Shown piece after piece: positions 44,675 to 57,589 of a DNA stretch of 64,000 bases. How positions within the stretch are numbered: the first letter of the stretch is position 1; each line of letters begins with the position of its first letter. The stretch lies in the NCBI RefSeq assembly GCF_045679555.1, contig NC_092094.1:33992430-34056429 (forward strand), given 5' to 3'. Source of the DNA: Salvelinus alpinus (lineage: Eukaryota > Chordata > Actinopteri > Salmoniformes > Salmonidae). The position numbers and the translations under genes are program-made. Below the pieces are notes generated by a model. The model was not told the DNA's origin. It saw nothing but the letters and a program-made list of their open reading frames with translations, and made no database searches.

Positions 44675-47045
44675 TCTATTTTATTTCACCTTTATTTAAC
44701 CAGGTAGGCCAGTTGAGAACAAGTTCTCATTTACAACTGCAACCTGGCCAAGATAGAGCAAAACAGGGCCACACAAACAACAACACAGAGGTACACATGG
44801 AATAAACAAACGTACAGTCAATAACACAATAGGAAAAAAAATCTATATACATTGTGTGCAAATGAGGTAAGATTAGGGAGGTAAGGCAATAAATAGGCCG
44901 TTTAGCAATTAAACACTGGAGTGGTAGATGTGCAGAAGATGAGTGTGCAAGTAGAGATACTGGGGTGCAAAGGAGCAATAAATAAATAAATAACAATATG
45001 GGGATGAGGTAGTTAGACGTGCAATTTACAGATGGGCTATGTACAGATGCAGTGATCTGTGAGCTGCTCTGACAGCTGATGCTTAAAGTTAGAGAGGGAG
45101 ATATGAGTCTCCAGCTTCAGTGATTTTTGCAATTCGTTCCAGTCATTGGCAGCAGAGAACTGGAAGGAAAGGCGGCCAAAGGAGGAATAGGCTTCGGGGG
45201 TGACCAGTGACATATATCTGCTGGAGTATGTGCTACGGGTGGGTGCTGCTATGGTGACCAGTGAGCTGAGATAAGGCGGAGCTTTACCTATCAAAAACTT
45301 CTAGATGACCTGGAGCCAGTGGGTTTGGCGACGAATATGAAGCGAGGGCCAGCCAACGAGAGCATAGAGGTCGCAGTGGTGGGTAGTATATGGGGCTTTG
45401 GTGACAAAACGGATGGCACTGTGATAGACTGCATCCAATTTGCTGAGTAGAGTGTTGGAGGCTATTTTGTAAATGACATCGCTGAAGTCAAGGATCGGTA
45501 GGATAGTCAGTTTTACGAGGGTATGTTTGGCAGCATGAGTGAAGGATGCTTTGTTGTGAAATAGGAAGCCGATTCTAGATTTGATTTTGGATTGGAGATG
45601 TTTAATGTGAGTCTGGAACAATATTTTAAAGTCTAACCAGACACCTAGGTATTTGTAATTGTCCACATATTCTAAGTCAGAATCGTCCAGAGTAGTGATG
45701 CTGGATGGGCGGGCAGGTGCTGGTAGCGATCGGTTGAAGAGCATGCATTTAGTTTTACTTGCATTTAAGAGCAGTTGGAGGCCACAGAAGGAGTGTTGTA
45801 TGGCATTGAAGCTCGTCTGGAGGTTAATTAACACAGTGTCCAAAGAAGGGCCAGAAGTATACAGAATGGTGTCGTCTGCATAGAGGTGGATCAGAGAATC
45901 ACCAGCAGCAAGAGCGACATCATTGATGTATACAGAGAAGAGAGTCGGCCCGAGAATTGAACCCTGTGGCACCCCCATAGAGACTGCCAGGGGGGCCTGG
46001 ACAATAGGCCCTCCGATTTGACACACTGAACTCTGTCTGAGAAGTAGTTGGTGAACCAGGCGAGGCAGTCATTTGAGAAACCAAGGCCGTTGAGTCTGCA
46101 GATAAGAATGTGGTGATTGACAGAGTCGAAAGCCTTGGCCAGGTCGGTGAATACGGCTGCACAGTATTGTCTCTTATCGATGGCGGTTATGATATTGTTT
46201 AGGACCTTGAGCGTGGCTGAGGTGCACCCATAACCAGCTCTGAAACCAGATTGCAAGCGGAGAAGGTACGGTGGGATTCGAAATGTTCAGTAGTCTGTTT
46301 GTTAACTTGGCTTTCGAAGACCTTAGAAAAAGATAGGGTAAAATAGATATAGGTCTGTAGCAGTTTGGTACTAGAGTGTCTCCCCCTTTGAAGAGGGGGA
46401 TGACCGCGGCTGCTTTCCAATCTTTGGAAATCTCAGACGATACGAAAGAGAGGTTGAACAGGCTAGTAATAGGGGTTGCAACAATTTCGGAAGATCATTT
46501 TAGAAAGAGAGGGTCCAGATTTTCTAGCCCGGCTGATTTGTAGGGGTCCAGATTTTGCAACTCTTTCAGAACATCAGCTATCTGGATTTGGGTGAAGGAG
46601 AAATGGGGGAGGTTTGGGCAAGTTGCTGTGGGGGGTGCAGGGCTGTTGACCAGGGTAGGGGTAGCCAGGTGGAAAGCATGGCCAGCCGTAGAAAAATGCT
46701 TATTGAAATTCTCAATTATCGTGGATTTATTGGTGGTGACAGTGTTTTCTATCTTCAGTGCAGTGGGCAGCTGGGAGGAGGTGCTCTTATTCTCCATGGA
46801 CTTTACAGTTTCCCAGAACTTTTTGCAGTTTGTGCTACAGGATGCAAATTTCTGTTTGAAAAAGCTAGCCTTTGCTTTCCTAACTGCCTGTGTATATTGG
46901 TTCCTAACTTCCCTGAAAAGTTGCATATCGCGGGGGCTATTCGATGCTAATGCAGTACGCCACAGGATGTTTTTGTGCTGGTCAAGGGCAGTCACACATA
47001 CTACAGATACTACCGATTTGTGACAAGGTTTGTTGGCCAACACAG
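44675..47045 (-). mobile_element. LINE retrotransposon, 5' truncated, frameshifted
   Basis: The minus strand encodes the linker (47043-46495) and then the reverse transcriptase: motif A FTDLAKAFDSVNHH near 46140, motif B VPQGSILGPTLFSVYINDV near 45960 and catalytic YADDTILY near 45870. NASKTKCMLF and YKYLGVWLD follow, with the C-terminal part down to about 45040. At least one shift occurs near 46020 and another near 45300. The 3' untranslated end (complement of TTTATTTAACCAGGTAGGCC, 44690-44710) is the common fish LINE tail. No endonuclease domain is present. It lies in sense orientation within TMEM266 and is better preserved than the LINE at 36664. Confidence 0.88.
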
Positions 47046-48770
47046 AGCTTGTGTTTGCCTTGTGGCACCACTCACCACATGGCCATATTTACTCAGCTTT
47101 ACGAACAAAATGTATTGGCACTTTCGAGAGCTGAGCAGTATGTTGAAGCTATAAAACTCTAAACATGATGTTGATGTTCATGATCTCTTTAATTAGAGAT
47201 ATAAAGAGAGATATTTCCCAGCCAGATCTCTGTGCTCAGTGTGCCTCATTCCTTTTGGAAGCAGACTCTGTTCTGTTGTGTTGTGTTCCAGCCATCACCA
47301 TGCTGGCTGTGGGACTGTTTAGCAGAGAGTATTCTCTCTGCTACTCTCTGCTACCGCACAGTAAGCGATACTGGTGCACCAAGTCTGGAACCAACAGGAC
47401 CCTGAACAGCTTCTACCTCCATGCCATAATACTGCTAAATAGATAGTTACATAGTTAACCAAATAGCTATCCAGACTATCTGTATTGACCCTTTTTGCAC
47501 AAACTTTTTTTACTCATCACATTGTTTATTATCTATCTAGTCACTTTATTCCTAGTTATATATACATGTCTCCTTTATTTACCTTGTACTCCTGCACATC
47601 GACTCGGTACTGGTACCCTATGTAGGCTCCATTGACAGTAGGCTCCAGTGATCCTCCTCCCTGTACATCGCCATGCATTTTCATGTGTGGACATAAGAGT
47701 GGCATTTCCCAGGTGAGCTGGTCGCTTGTCTAGGTACATTGTGTCTGCCTTAAATCCAACCCGTCTCCCCTCTGTGTCCCTCCTACCAGACACTAGGCCT
47801 GAGAGAGGCTCCCAGGGATTTACGGTCAATAAATAATGACAGATCTGTGCGAGGCAGACAGACTTTACTTCCCTGTCACTACTCTGTCACCTTTCCCAGA
47901 GTGAAGAAATACCATGATCAACATCCGTCTCTAAGCACAAGAGAGGCAGAAAGATTCTACTTCCAGGCTTCAGGACAGAGCAGGCAAACAGACAGAGAGG
48001 CAGTTATTTTTGAAGCCACCGGGGCTATGCAAAGAGGGGTAGAGAGAGAAAAGAGAGAGGGTGGGGAGGGAGAGAGAGGTTGGAGCCAGAGAGAGAGAGA
48101 GAGAGAGTAAGAGTGTCCCAGTGAGAGGAGCCAGTTTGCGGCTACAGCTGGACCTCCGGTGGAGGACTAGACATCCTGTCCACCTGGAGCCAAGGTCCGC
48201 AGAGGGCCTGGGGGCTGGAGCAGGGCCATGCTGTGTCAATGAGCACTCCCAGGGGCGAACTGGCACACGCTGCTGCCCACTGCTCCCCTGCCAGTCACTC
48301 TGAGCCAAGCCATGCCAACAGATTAGGAGCACATCTCTGGAGGTGACAGGGAATTAGAGGAGGATTCCATGTGATAGTAGAAAAATACTTTCATTCATTC
48401 TATTTATTGGCCAGTAGTTAAAACATTTCTGCCACAGCTATGTGAAAGGGTAGCACAATGACAAAGCACCTTTTTTTAGGAAACACCTCTGTAAAGTTTT
48501 GGATTAAAAAGGCAAATTTTAATGTATATGGTTTCATAATTCATTTACAGGGCTCCCTCCAGCAAAGAAGGAAAATGTATTAATTTAATAAAATGGTCAA
48601 GAAAATCCCTATCTTGAAGGAGTGTAAATGGCCCCCCGACCTCTCGAAGCTCAGAAATTACATTTTGGGGAAATAATTTTAAACCTGGAGCACTGAAGAC
48701 TTTAATTGAAGTAGTATCAGTGGTAAAACTGAGTGAGAGTGGCTATAGAACAGGCAATAATTCAAGGAGC
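47046..48770. other. Region upstream of the known TMEM266 exons
   Basis: No exon was identified with confidence. A GA-rich patch (48040-48110) and a GC-richer segment (48110-48300) are the only compositional features. The missing TMEM266 5' exon could lie here or further right. Confidence 0.35.
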
Positions 48771-48772
48771 TC

Positions 48773-49183
<411 letters not shown>

Positions 49184-49199
49184 GCAAGGAGGAAATGAG

Positions 49200-50239
49200 A
49201 GCTGCAGAGGGGTATGGACCAGAAAGGTTTATAAAGGCATCAGGAGTAAGTTGCGGTAGGTAGTGAAAGTGGGAGCGAGGGGAGATTGAACTGTGGTAGA
49301 CAGAGGAGGAGGATTAAACCATGGGACTGATCAATACAGCCCAGGAGAGGAGAGGAGGTGAGCTGCTGGACATGACATCAGCTGATACAGCCCTCACAAC
49401 AGACAGAGAGGAGAGATGACAGAGTGGACAGAGATATCACTGTGTGTCAGGGAGCAGGTGTGTGACTGACCAAACTCAGGCACACTGTTGGTGGCCCTTA
49501 CTCCTGCTCCGCTCCACAGGCTGGGCTTGGCTCAGGCCCCTGCTAGTCTTACTGAAAAGAACCTATCAGAAAAATACTGCTTTCAGTTACCGTCAAGATT
49601 AAAGACAAAGTTAAGGCACCAGGCCTCCTTGTTGTTCTGGTGTGTGTGGAAAAGGGTGTGTGTGCTGTGAGCTCCTGGGACCATGTTAATGGTGGTTACT
49701 CACCCCATCTGCCACCATTGTAGCCTGGTCCCAGATCTGTTTAACTGCTATGGTCATTATCATGCCAAATGTACAATTTATAACTATTTCTTTGGTCGTT
49801 GTCATGCCAATTCCTATGCCAACTCATATGTGACACGCCAGCGCAATGGGGGTGGATGACGCTAGTTGCTACTTCCCAGTAAGGCCGTTTTTGCAGACAT
49901 GCCTTCTTAAACATGTAAACTTTCATGTACCTTAATTACAAACTTGTATGGGAGTTGTAAATATGAATGTTAAATTAGGAGCCTAGTTTAGCCTGAGCTA
50001 CTGTACATAGGGAGAAAGACATAATCCTTCCTAGCTAGACATGATTGGCTGAGATAATGGAGGGCTTGACCATGCTGACGGTTGGCCACGCGTTTCTTTA
50101 CACGTTTTTTAAAGAGATGGGTGGGGCTATGGCTTAAGAGGGTGTGAACAATGCTGAATGGGCGTAAACAAAGAGGAGCTCTCTAGCACTCAAAATCTTT
50201 CCGAGGCATTTTCTCCTACTTGTCTCCTAAGTGGGATAT
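49200..50239. other. Intergenic or intronic, nothing recognised
   Basis: No coding segment or clear repeat was recognised. Confidence 0.35.
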
Positions 50240-50772
50240 TACAGGTTTTTTCAATTGCTAACAAGAATCGGTCAATAGTGAAGCAACTTTTTCATAACTC
50301 TTCACACAGTCTGCATTACCAACATGCATCTTGGCCAAACAGTTAATCTCACCTCCAAAACTCACTCAAACCACCAAAACACTTCATACATGTCTCAAAA
50401 TAAGCTTGTTCGACCAGAAAACTGGCAACAATTCTCACTCAGAAAGCATACGTTGTCTCTCTTAACACACTGACCTGAAAAACACTAACAACAGGGAGCA
50501 TTACATAAATGATTAACTTTTCTCTTTGAAGTCTGAATGATTTTTCACATAAATCAGTATTTCATTGTAGAATAAGAATAACACCTTTTCACTTTATTGA
50601 CTGTACTAAAGTATATGTAACAAGAATTAATCAGAAACGCAGCAATTGGCTTCAATAGCCTTTATTTTTTTCTATATCTTGGCATGTAATAATTTACTTG
50701 TGAAAAATAAAAAGTTGAAACAAAAAACAAATTCCTGAAATTCCAGGGCTGCAATAATAATTACAAAAAACC

Positions 50773-52681
50773 CATCAACAACATGTATAGTATAATCACT
50801 CATACTGTACAGTACTGTGAGGGTTCTAGTTCTCATCAACATGTATAGTATAATAACTCATACTGTACAGTACTGTGAGGGTTCTAGTTCTCATCAACAT
50901 GTATAGTATAATCACTCATACTGTACAGTACTGTGAGGGTTCTAGTTCTCATCAACATGTATAGTATAATCACTCATACTGTACAGTACTGTGAGGGGTC
51001 TAGTTCTCATCAACATGTATAGTATAATCACTCATACTGTACAGTACTGTGAGGGTTCTAGTTCTCATCAACATGTATAGTATAATCACTCATACTGTAC
51101 AGTACTGTGAGGGTTCTAGTTCTCATCAACATGTATAGTATAATCACTCATACTGTACAGTACTGTGAGGGTTCTAGTTCTCATCAACATGTATAGTATA
51201 ATCACTCATACTGTACAGTACTGTGAGGGTTCTAGTTCTCATCAACATGTATAGTATAATCACTCATACTGTACAGTACTGCGAGGGGTCTAGTTCTCAT
51301 CAACATGTATAGTATAATCACTCATACTGTACAGTACTGCGAGGGTTCTAGTTCTCATCAACATGTATAGTATAATCACTCATACTGTACAGTACTGTGA
51401 GGGGTCTAGTTCTCATCAACATGTATAGTATAATCACTCATACTGTACAGTACTGTGAGGGTTCTAGTTCTCATCAACATGTATAGTATAATCACTCATA
51501 CTGTACAGTACTGTGAGGGTTCTAGTTCTCATCAACATGTATAGTATAATCACTCATACTGTACAGTACTGTGAGGGGTCTAGTTCTCATCAACATGTAT
51601 AGTATAATCACTCATACTGTACAGTACTGTGAGGGTTCTAGTTCTCATCAACATGTATAGTATAATCACTCATACTGTACAGTACTGTGAGGGGTCTAGT
51701 TCTCATCAACATGTATAGTATAATCACTCATACTGTACAGTACTGTGAGGGTTCTAGTTCTCATCAACATGTAGAGTATAATCACTCATACTGTACAGTA
51801 CTGTGAGGGTTCTAGTTCTCATCAACATGTATAGTATAATCACTCATACTGTACAGTACTGTGAGGGGTCTAGTTCTCATCAACATGTATAGTATAATCA
51901 CTCATACTGTACAGTACTGTGAGGGTTCTAGTTCTCATCAACATGTATAGTATAATCACTCATACTGTACAGTACTGTGAGGGTTCTAGTTCTCATCAAC
52001 ATGTATAGTATAATCACTCATACTGTACAGTACTGTGAGGGTTCTAGTTCTCATCAACATGTATAGTATAATCACTCATACTGTACAGTACTGTGAGGGG
52101 TCTAATTCTCATCAACATGTATAGTATAATCACTCATACTGTACAGTACTGTGAGGGGTCTAATTCTCATCAACATGTATAGTATAATCACTCATACTGT
52201 ACAGTACTGTGAGGGTTCTAGTTCTCATCAACATGTATAGTACACTCATACTGTACAGTACTGTGAGGGGTCTAGTTCTCATCAACATGTATAGTATAAT
52301 CACTCATACTGTACAGTACTGTGAGGGGTCTAGTTCTCATCAACATGTATAGTATAATCACTCATACTGTACAGTACTGTGAGGGTTCTAGTTCTCATCA
52401 ACATGTATAGTATAATCACTCATACTGTACATTACTGCGAGGGTTCTAGTTCTCATCAACATGTATAGTACACTCATACTGTACAGTACTGTGAGGGTTC
52501 TAGTTCTCATCAACATGTATAGTATAATCACTCATACTGTACAGTACTGTGAGGGGTCTAGTTCTCATCAACATGTATAGTATAATCACTCATACTGTAC
52601 AGTACTGTGAGGGTTGTAGTTCTCATCAACATGTATAGTATAATCACTCATACTGTACAGTACTGTGAGGGTTCTAGTTCT
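50773..52681. repeat. 58-bp minisatellite, about 33 copies
   Basis: The unit contains ATCAACATGTATAGTATAAT, CACTCATACTGTACAGTACT and GTGAGGGTTCTAGTTCTC. Copies are nearly identical. Common variants are GGGGTC for GGGTTC, TACTGCGAG for TACTGTGAG and a 4-bp loss giving ATAGTACACTC near 52240 and 52468. There are no unique spacers, so it is not a CRISPR-like array. Each unit holds the complement of GATGAGAACTAG, matching the end of the transposase frame beside it. Confidence 0.97.
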
Positions 52682-52689
52682 CCCTCTCT

Positions 52690-53622
52690 CCTGCATTTGG
52701 CCACAAGTTCTCATCAACATCCCATCTTATGTCTTCTCTGGTGATGCATCTTGGAAAGTATCTTCTGGAATGTCTAATCCAACCCTGGCAGTCTTCAGGA
52801 GAAATGTCTCCACACCCTGGCAGTCTTCAGGAGAAGTGTCTCCACACCCTGGCAGTCTTCAGGAGAAGTGTCTCCACACCCCACATTCATGGCATCCAGT
52901 AAGGACATCTGGTCATGTAGAGGGGGGTCATAAACCTTCCACCTCCATGCAGAGAAAAACTCCTCTATCGGGTTTAGGAAGGGGGAGTATGGAGGCAGGA
53001 ATAGTACTGACATCCTGGGATGTGCAGCAAACCAGTCTGTGACTGCAGCAGAGTGGTGGAATGCCACATTATCCCACACAACAACGAAGGTAGGGAAGTT
53101 TCTTGCCCCTCTCTCCTTCGCTGGTACAAGTTGATTATGCAGGTCATCCAGAAAAGAAATGAGCATCTGTATTGTAGGGGACAATGAGTGGTTTGTGTAA
53201 CAGCAAACCATCATTGGACAGTGCTGCACACATTGTGATGTTAGCTCCTTTCTGGCCTGGGACATCCACGGTTGCTCTCTATCCAATCACATTTCTTCCC
53301 CTGCGGCGTGTTTTTGCCAGGTTGAATCCAGCTTCATCCACAAAGATGAATGTATGTGCAGTTTGCCTGGCTTCCATCTCCATTACTCTCTAAAATACAA
53401 TAAATCCACAGTTTTACAGTACTTTACATTATGCATAGCTGTGTATGTACCCTGTTTAGTTATTGAACAGACATCTAACCTGGACATATTGATACCAGAG
53501 TTCTTTCACACGTTCACCATTTCTCTCAAAGGGTACAGTGTACAACTGCTTCATCCTTATTTTGTGTTTCTCTACGACTCTGGCAATTGTCGTTGTGCTG
53601 GCCGGATTCACATTTCCAAAAG
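52690..53622 (-). pseudogene. IS630/Tc1-type DDE transposase with an intron, degenerate
   Basis: The N-terminal exon (53622-53480) contains NPASTTTIARVVEKHKI and ends ELWYQYVQ. A 90-bp GT-AG intron (53390-53479) separates it from RVMEMEARQ. The DDE_3 domain has the first Asp in FIFVDEAGFNL, the second in VVVWDNVAFHH and the Glu in SPFLNPIEEFFS; WRWKVYDPPLHDQMSLLDAM follows. The C-terminus DENLWPNAGEREN meets the minisatellite at its TAG. It is broken by an in-frame TAG after NVIG (near 53282), a frameshift near 53180 and a 3 x 32-bp duplication (52782-52877). The family is recognised from many predicted teleost proteins. Confidence 0.85.
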
Positions 53623-54740
53623 TGATAGAGATGTTCGATTGAGTTCATGTCCGAGCTTAGCTGGGCCACTCAAGGACATTCATAGACATATCCTGAAGCC
53701 ACTCCTGCGTTGTCTTGGCTGTGTACTTAGGGTCGTTGTCCTGTTGGAAGGTGAACCTTCGCCGCAGTCTGAGGTCCTGAGTGCACTGGAGCAGGTTTTC
53801 ATCAAGGATCTCTGTGTTCTATGCTCCGTTCATCTTTCTCTCAATCCTGACTAGTCTCCCAGTCCATGCTGCTGAAAAACATCCCCACAGCATGATGCTG
53901 CTACCACCATGCTTCACCGTAGGGATGGTGCCAGATTTCATCCAGATGTGATGCTTGCCATTCAAGCCAAAGAGTTCAATCTTGGTTTCATCAGACCAGA
54001 GAATCTTGTTTCTCATGGTCTGAGAGTCCTTTAGGTGCCTTTTGGCAAACACCAAGCGGGCTGTCATGTGCCTTTTACTGAGGAGTGGCTTCCATCTGGT
54101 CACTCTACTATAAAGGCCTGATCGGTAGAGTGCTGCAGAGATGGCTGTTCTTCTGGAAGGTTCTCCCATCTCCACAGAGGAACTTTGGAGCTTTTTCAGA
54201 GTGAGCATCGGGTTCTTGGTCACCTCCCTGACCAAGGCCCTTCTCCCCAGATTGCTCAGTTTGGCCAGGCAGCCAGCTCTAGGAGAGTCTATGTGTGTCC
54301 AAACTTCTTCCATTTCAGAATAATCGAGGCCACTGTGTTCTTGGTTTTTGCTCTGACATACACTGTCAACTGTGGGACCTTATGTAGAAAGGTGTGTGCC
54401 TTTCCAAATCATGTCCAATCAATTGAATTTACCACAGGTGGACTCCAATCTAGTTGTAGAAACATCTCAAGGAGGATCAATGGAAACAGGATGCACCTGA
54501 GCTCAATTTCGAGTCTCATAGCAAATGGTCTGAATTATTATGTAAATAAGGTATTTCTGTTTTTCATTTCATTTTTAATACATTTGCAAACATTTCTAAA
54601 CCTGTTTTCACTTTGTCATTATGGGGTATTCTATGGACATAGATGAGGAACATATTTTATTTAATCAATTTTAGAATAATTCTGTAATGTAACAAAATGT
54701 GGAAAAAGTCAAGGGGTCTGAACACTTTCTGAATGCACTG
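53623..54740 (-). mobile_element. Tc1-like transposon, one end truncated
   Basis: The right end CTTTCTGAATGCACTG at 54725-54740 is followed by TA. The minus-strand transposase begins near 54313, runs through [12 protein letters not shown] (first Asp) and VKHGGSSIMLWGCF to about 53819, then continues degenerate to the IEHLW block at 53626. The terminal part of the gene and the other TIR are missing. Same family as 9413-10687 and 42686-43439. Confidence 0.87.
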
Positions 54741-54742
54741 TA

Positions 54743-55743
54743 TGTAGCAGCTGTCTTCTATTCTGTACTGCCTGTAGTCTCATGGTTATTGATGAGTATG
54801 ATTGTTGGCCCCGCTGCCACTAACTCCATGTTACTCTTTTCTGATTCATTCCCACTGCATGAGGGGCTCTGAGCCCCTCTAGGTAGCAACCTGCCTGACG
54901 TCAACCCCTCCCTGCCTGGCTTGGTGCCTGGCTTGGTGCCTGGCCTGTCCAACCCCAGGCCCCCAGTCCTGCTCTGCCTGTGACCCTGCCCAGCTGCTGG
55001 ATCTTTGCTGCCCCAATCGTACCTGCTTCTTGTCCAGTCTCCAAGATCTGTGTCTCCAGTACCAAGATGACATTTACCATGTACAGATCACACACTCTTT
55101 TGTTTCTGAGAATTTTCCTGCACAGTAGGAAATGTAAACTTGTAGTGTAATCGAGTTTTAAAAACGCTTCTAAAGTTAAACATCTCCACTTTCAAACATC
55201 ATGACTTGATTTGCCTTAACAAAAAATGTAGCAACCTCTACAAAGATGTCCATTACCTATAATTCACATAATAATTCACATTTCCTGCTGCTGCAGGATT
55301 ATTTTCCTGCTGTAGCAAACTGGCTCAAATTAAGATCCTACATCTGTACGAACAACTTTAAATGTTAAAACAATTATTTTATTTTGCTTTTCCATCATTA
55401 CTAAACGTTTACTATGAGGTACGTTGGTTTGGTTTACAGGTGTTTTAGCACTGGGCCTATCGTCAGTAAACCTTAAAAGTAACATTTCAAGTAAATTATT
55501 AATTGATATACGTATGTTGATAATTAGTGTATTTTCTAGGCACTTGCTTGATTGTCTTATAAAAGAGATCAGGGAGAATTTTCCTGTTTACTCCATATTG
55601 GCTTAAATGAGATTCTGGTTTTTTGCTTTCCTCTGAAAAACATTGTAACATTAAATATTGTAACATTAAATAAATACTAATAAATACATAATTTCTGTTG
55701 CAATTTGTCATTATTGTACTTTTACTAAAGATAGATGACACAC
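54743..55743. other. No recognised gene
   Basis: It contains a short imperfect tandem (CTGGCTTGGTGC repeated near 54918-54945). Otherwise nothing recognised. Confidence 0.35.
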
Positions 55744-56137
55744 TGTAACGGGTTTCGTCCTCGTCTGAAGAGGAGTATGAAATGTCGGACCAATGTGCAG
55801 CGTGGTAAGTGTCCATTTTAATTATTATAAAACTGAACACTAACAATACAAAATAACAAAGTGCAAAATACTGAACCCCCCCCCCGAAACAGTCCCGTAT
55901 GGTGAAAACACTAACACAGGAAACAACCACCCACAAAACACAAATGAAAACAGGCTACCTAAATGTGGCTCCCAATCAGAGACAACAACTGACACTTGCC
56001 TCTGATTGAGAACCATACTAGGCCAAACACATAGAAACAGACAACCTAGACATACAACATAGAATGCCCACCCACATCACACCCTGAACAAACAAAACAT
56101 AGAAACATACAAAGCAATCTATGGTCAGGGTGTGACA
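55744..56137. mobile_element. Solo LTR (394 bp) with 5-bp target duplication CACAC
   Basis: It starts TGTAACGGGTTTCG and ends GGTCAGGGTGTGACA, the TG...CA form of an LTR, and is flanked by CACAC at 55739-55743 and 56138-56142. No internal retroelement coding sequence is present, so it is a recombination remnant. Its transcriptional direction is not certain. Confidence 0.85.
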
Positions 56138-56142
56138 CACAC

Positions 56143-57298
56143 ATTAGCAGGTTTTTGCATTTGGAAATGTCCAAATGTAACGTTGTATTATAATGCTGTG
56201 AAATCACCTTCTGGTGTAAAAAAAAAACTTGGAAATGAAACACAAAAACGACATTTTAAGTGAGAAGTAGACAGGTCTGATGGCGAAAAAGAAAGGAAAT
56301 TGACAAGAGCAGCATTTGGCCTACTTCACCCATGAATGAATGAGGCAACAGTAGACCAACATCCTCACACACTCAGTTTTAAGAAAAGCTCCATTGAAGC
56401 CAAAGTGTAAGTATGAAAAGGGCTAGATGGAGAGCTCTGAACCGGGTGTGCTGTGCCAATGTTCTGAAATTGTTCAAAGCTCTTGATTGATGTCTCAATT
56501 GCACATTTACACCAGAACCAGTCTGCTCTCTCTGAAAAACTCCAAGGCATTAGGAACCAGACCTATGGCAGCAGTCACACCATTACCGTTGATTCCAAAA
56601 AGTAATTCAGTTTGAAAATGGATTGGGCCAGCCTTGTTGTTCCCTCAATTTTAAAACCTGTAAATATATGGTAATGAGGTAGATGTGAGATATTTCCACC
56701 AACAAAGGAAGTGATTGTTAAACCCGTCCAAGCCTGTCTAATACTTCTCCCTCTGTTCTGATAACTTCATGGCTCTATGGGTTCTCCATGTAGAAACTCC
56801 AACCAATTCACACCAATCTCCTGAACTCAGCATGCATAGAGGAAAATGGACTAGCACTGTGAGCCCGCAGCTAACTTTAGTTTGGGGAAGTTCTTTCTTT
56901 GTTGTCTGCAAAGGCTTCTTGCTGTCTTTTCCTGACAAACCCACTACCAATCCAAGCACTTAAAAAAAGGCATTGCTTTCCTCCAAAAAAAGCAAAGACA
57001 ATTGCACTCTATTGTTTTAAAATCATTACAAATCTCAATGTAACAACTGGCGGAATCCCTGAGACCACTGCTGAATCATCTGTGTCATCATCCCAGCCAA
57101 TAGAATCAGTCCCTGAGAGAGGAAAACCAACTAAGTACTAAATATGCTGAATATGGCTTCTGCTGCTGTTATCACAGGTAATCAATTGTACATCTGAGAG
57201 GTTCCGCATTTATTACCAATTCATCACACTAACGCCAGGGGAATTGGCAAATACTTTGCAGGGATTTATACAATGAAAAGTGCAAGTTAATTTGGTAG
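56143..57298. other. No recognised gene
   Basis: Unique-looking AT-rich sequence between two solo LTRs; nothing supported. Confidence 0.35.
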
Positions 57299-57589
57299 TG
57301 TAACGATGTGCGCTGAGAGTCGGGAAGCAAGTTCAGGGAGTGTTTTAATAAATAAACACAACTAAATACAAAACAAGAACCACAAACAACGCACAGACGT
57401 GACACTGGAACAGAAACAGCAACAATGACGACTGGGGAAGAAACCAAAGGGAGTGACATATAAAGGACAGGTAACCAAGGAGGTGATGGAGTCCAGGTGA
57501 GTGTCATTATGCGCCTAACGCTGGTGACAGATGTGCGCTCTAACGAGCAGCCTGGTGACCTAGAGGCCAGAGAGGGAGCACATGTGACA
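57299..57589. mobile_element. Solo LTR (291 bp) with 5-bp target duplication GGTAG
   Basis: It starts TGTAACGATGTGCG and ends GAGCACATGTGACA, flanked by GGTAG at 57294-57298 and 57590-57594. It shares the TGTAAC...GTGACA ends of the LTR at 55744 but differs inside, so it is a related but separate family. Confidence 0.83.

Larger units (their letters stand above)
50240..53622 (-). mobile_element. IS630/DDE_3-type DNA transposon, truncated, with expanded minisatellite
   Basis: A transposase (minus strand, 53622-52690) is followed by its 3' untranslated part. The 58-bp minisatellite (50773-52681) interrupts this, and then further AT-rich non-coding sequence runs to a probable terminus near ACAGGTTTTTTCAATTGC at 50241. 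The 5' end of the element is lost: at about 53622 the sequence changes abruptly to Tc1 transposase of another family. The left end is a guess; no TIR partner survives to confirm it. Confidence 0.6.

Noticed and set aside
47970-48332. Minus-strand 120-codon open frame as the missing TMEM266 N-terminus
   Set aside because: It includes translated GA-repeat sequence, lacks an identifiable donor in the needed phase and does not resemble a protein I recognise.
50773-52681. CRISPR-like regular repeat array
   Set aside because: The 58-bp units are directly contiguous, without unique spacers, in a vertebrate genome and next to a transposase; it is a minisatellite.
54758-55095. Overlapping minus-strand open frames with a TKPGTKPG repeat
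   Set aside because: Short, low complexity, and produced by a small tandem CTGGCTTGGTGC repeat; no family recognised.
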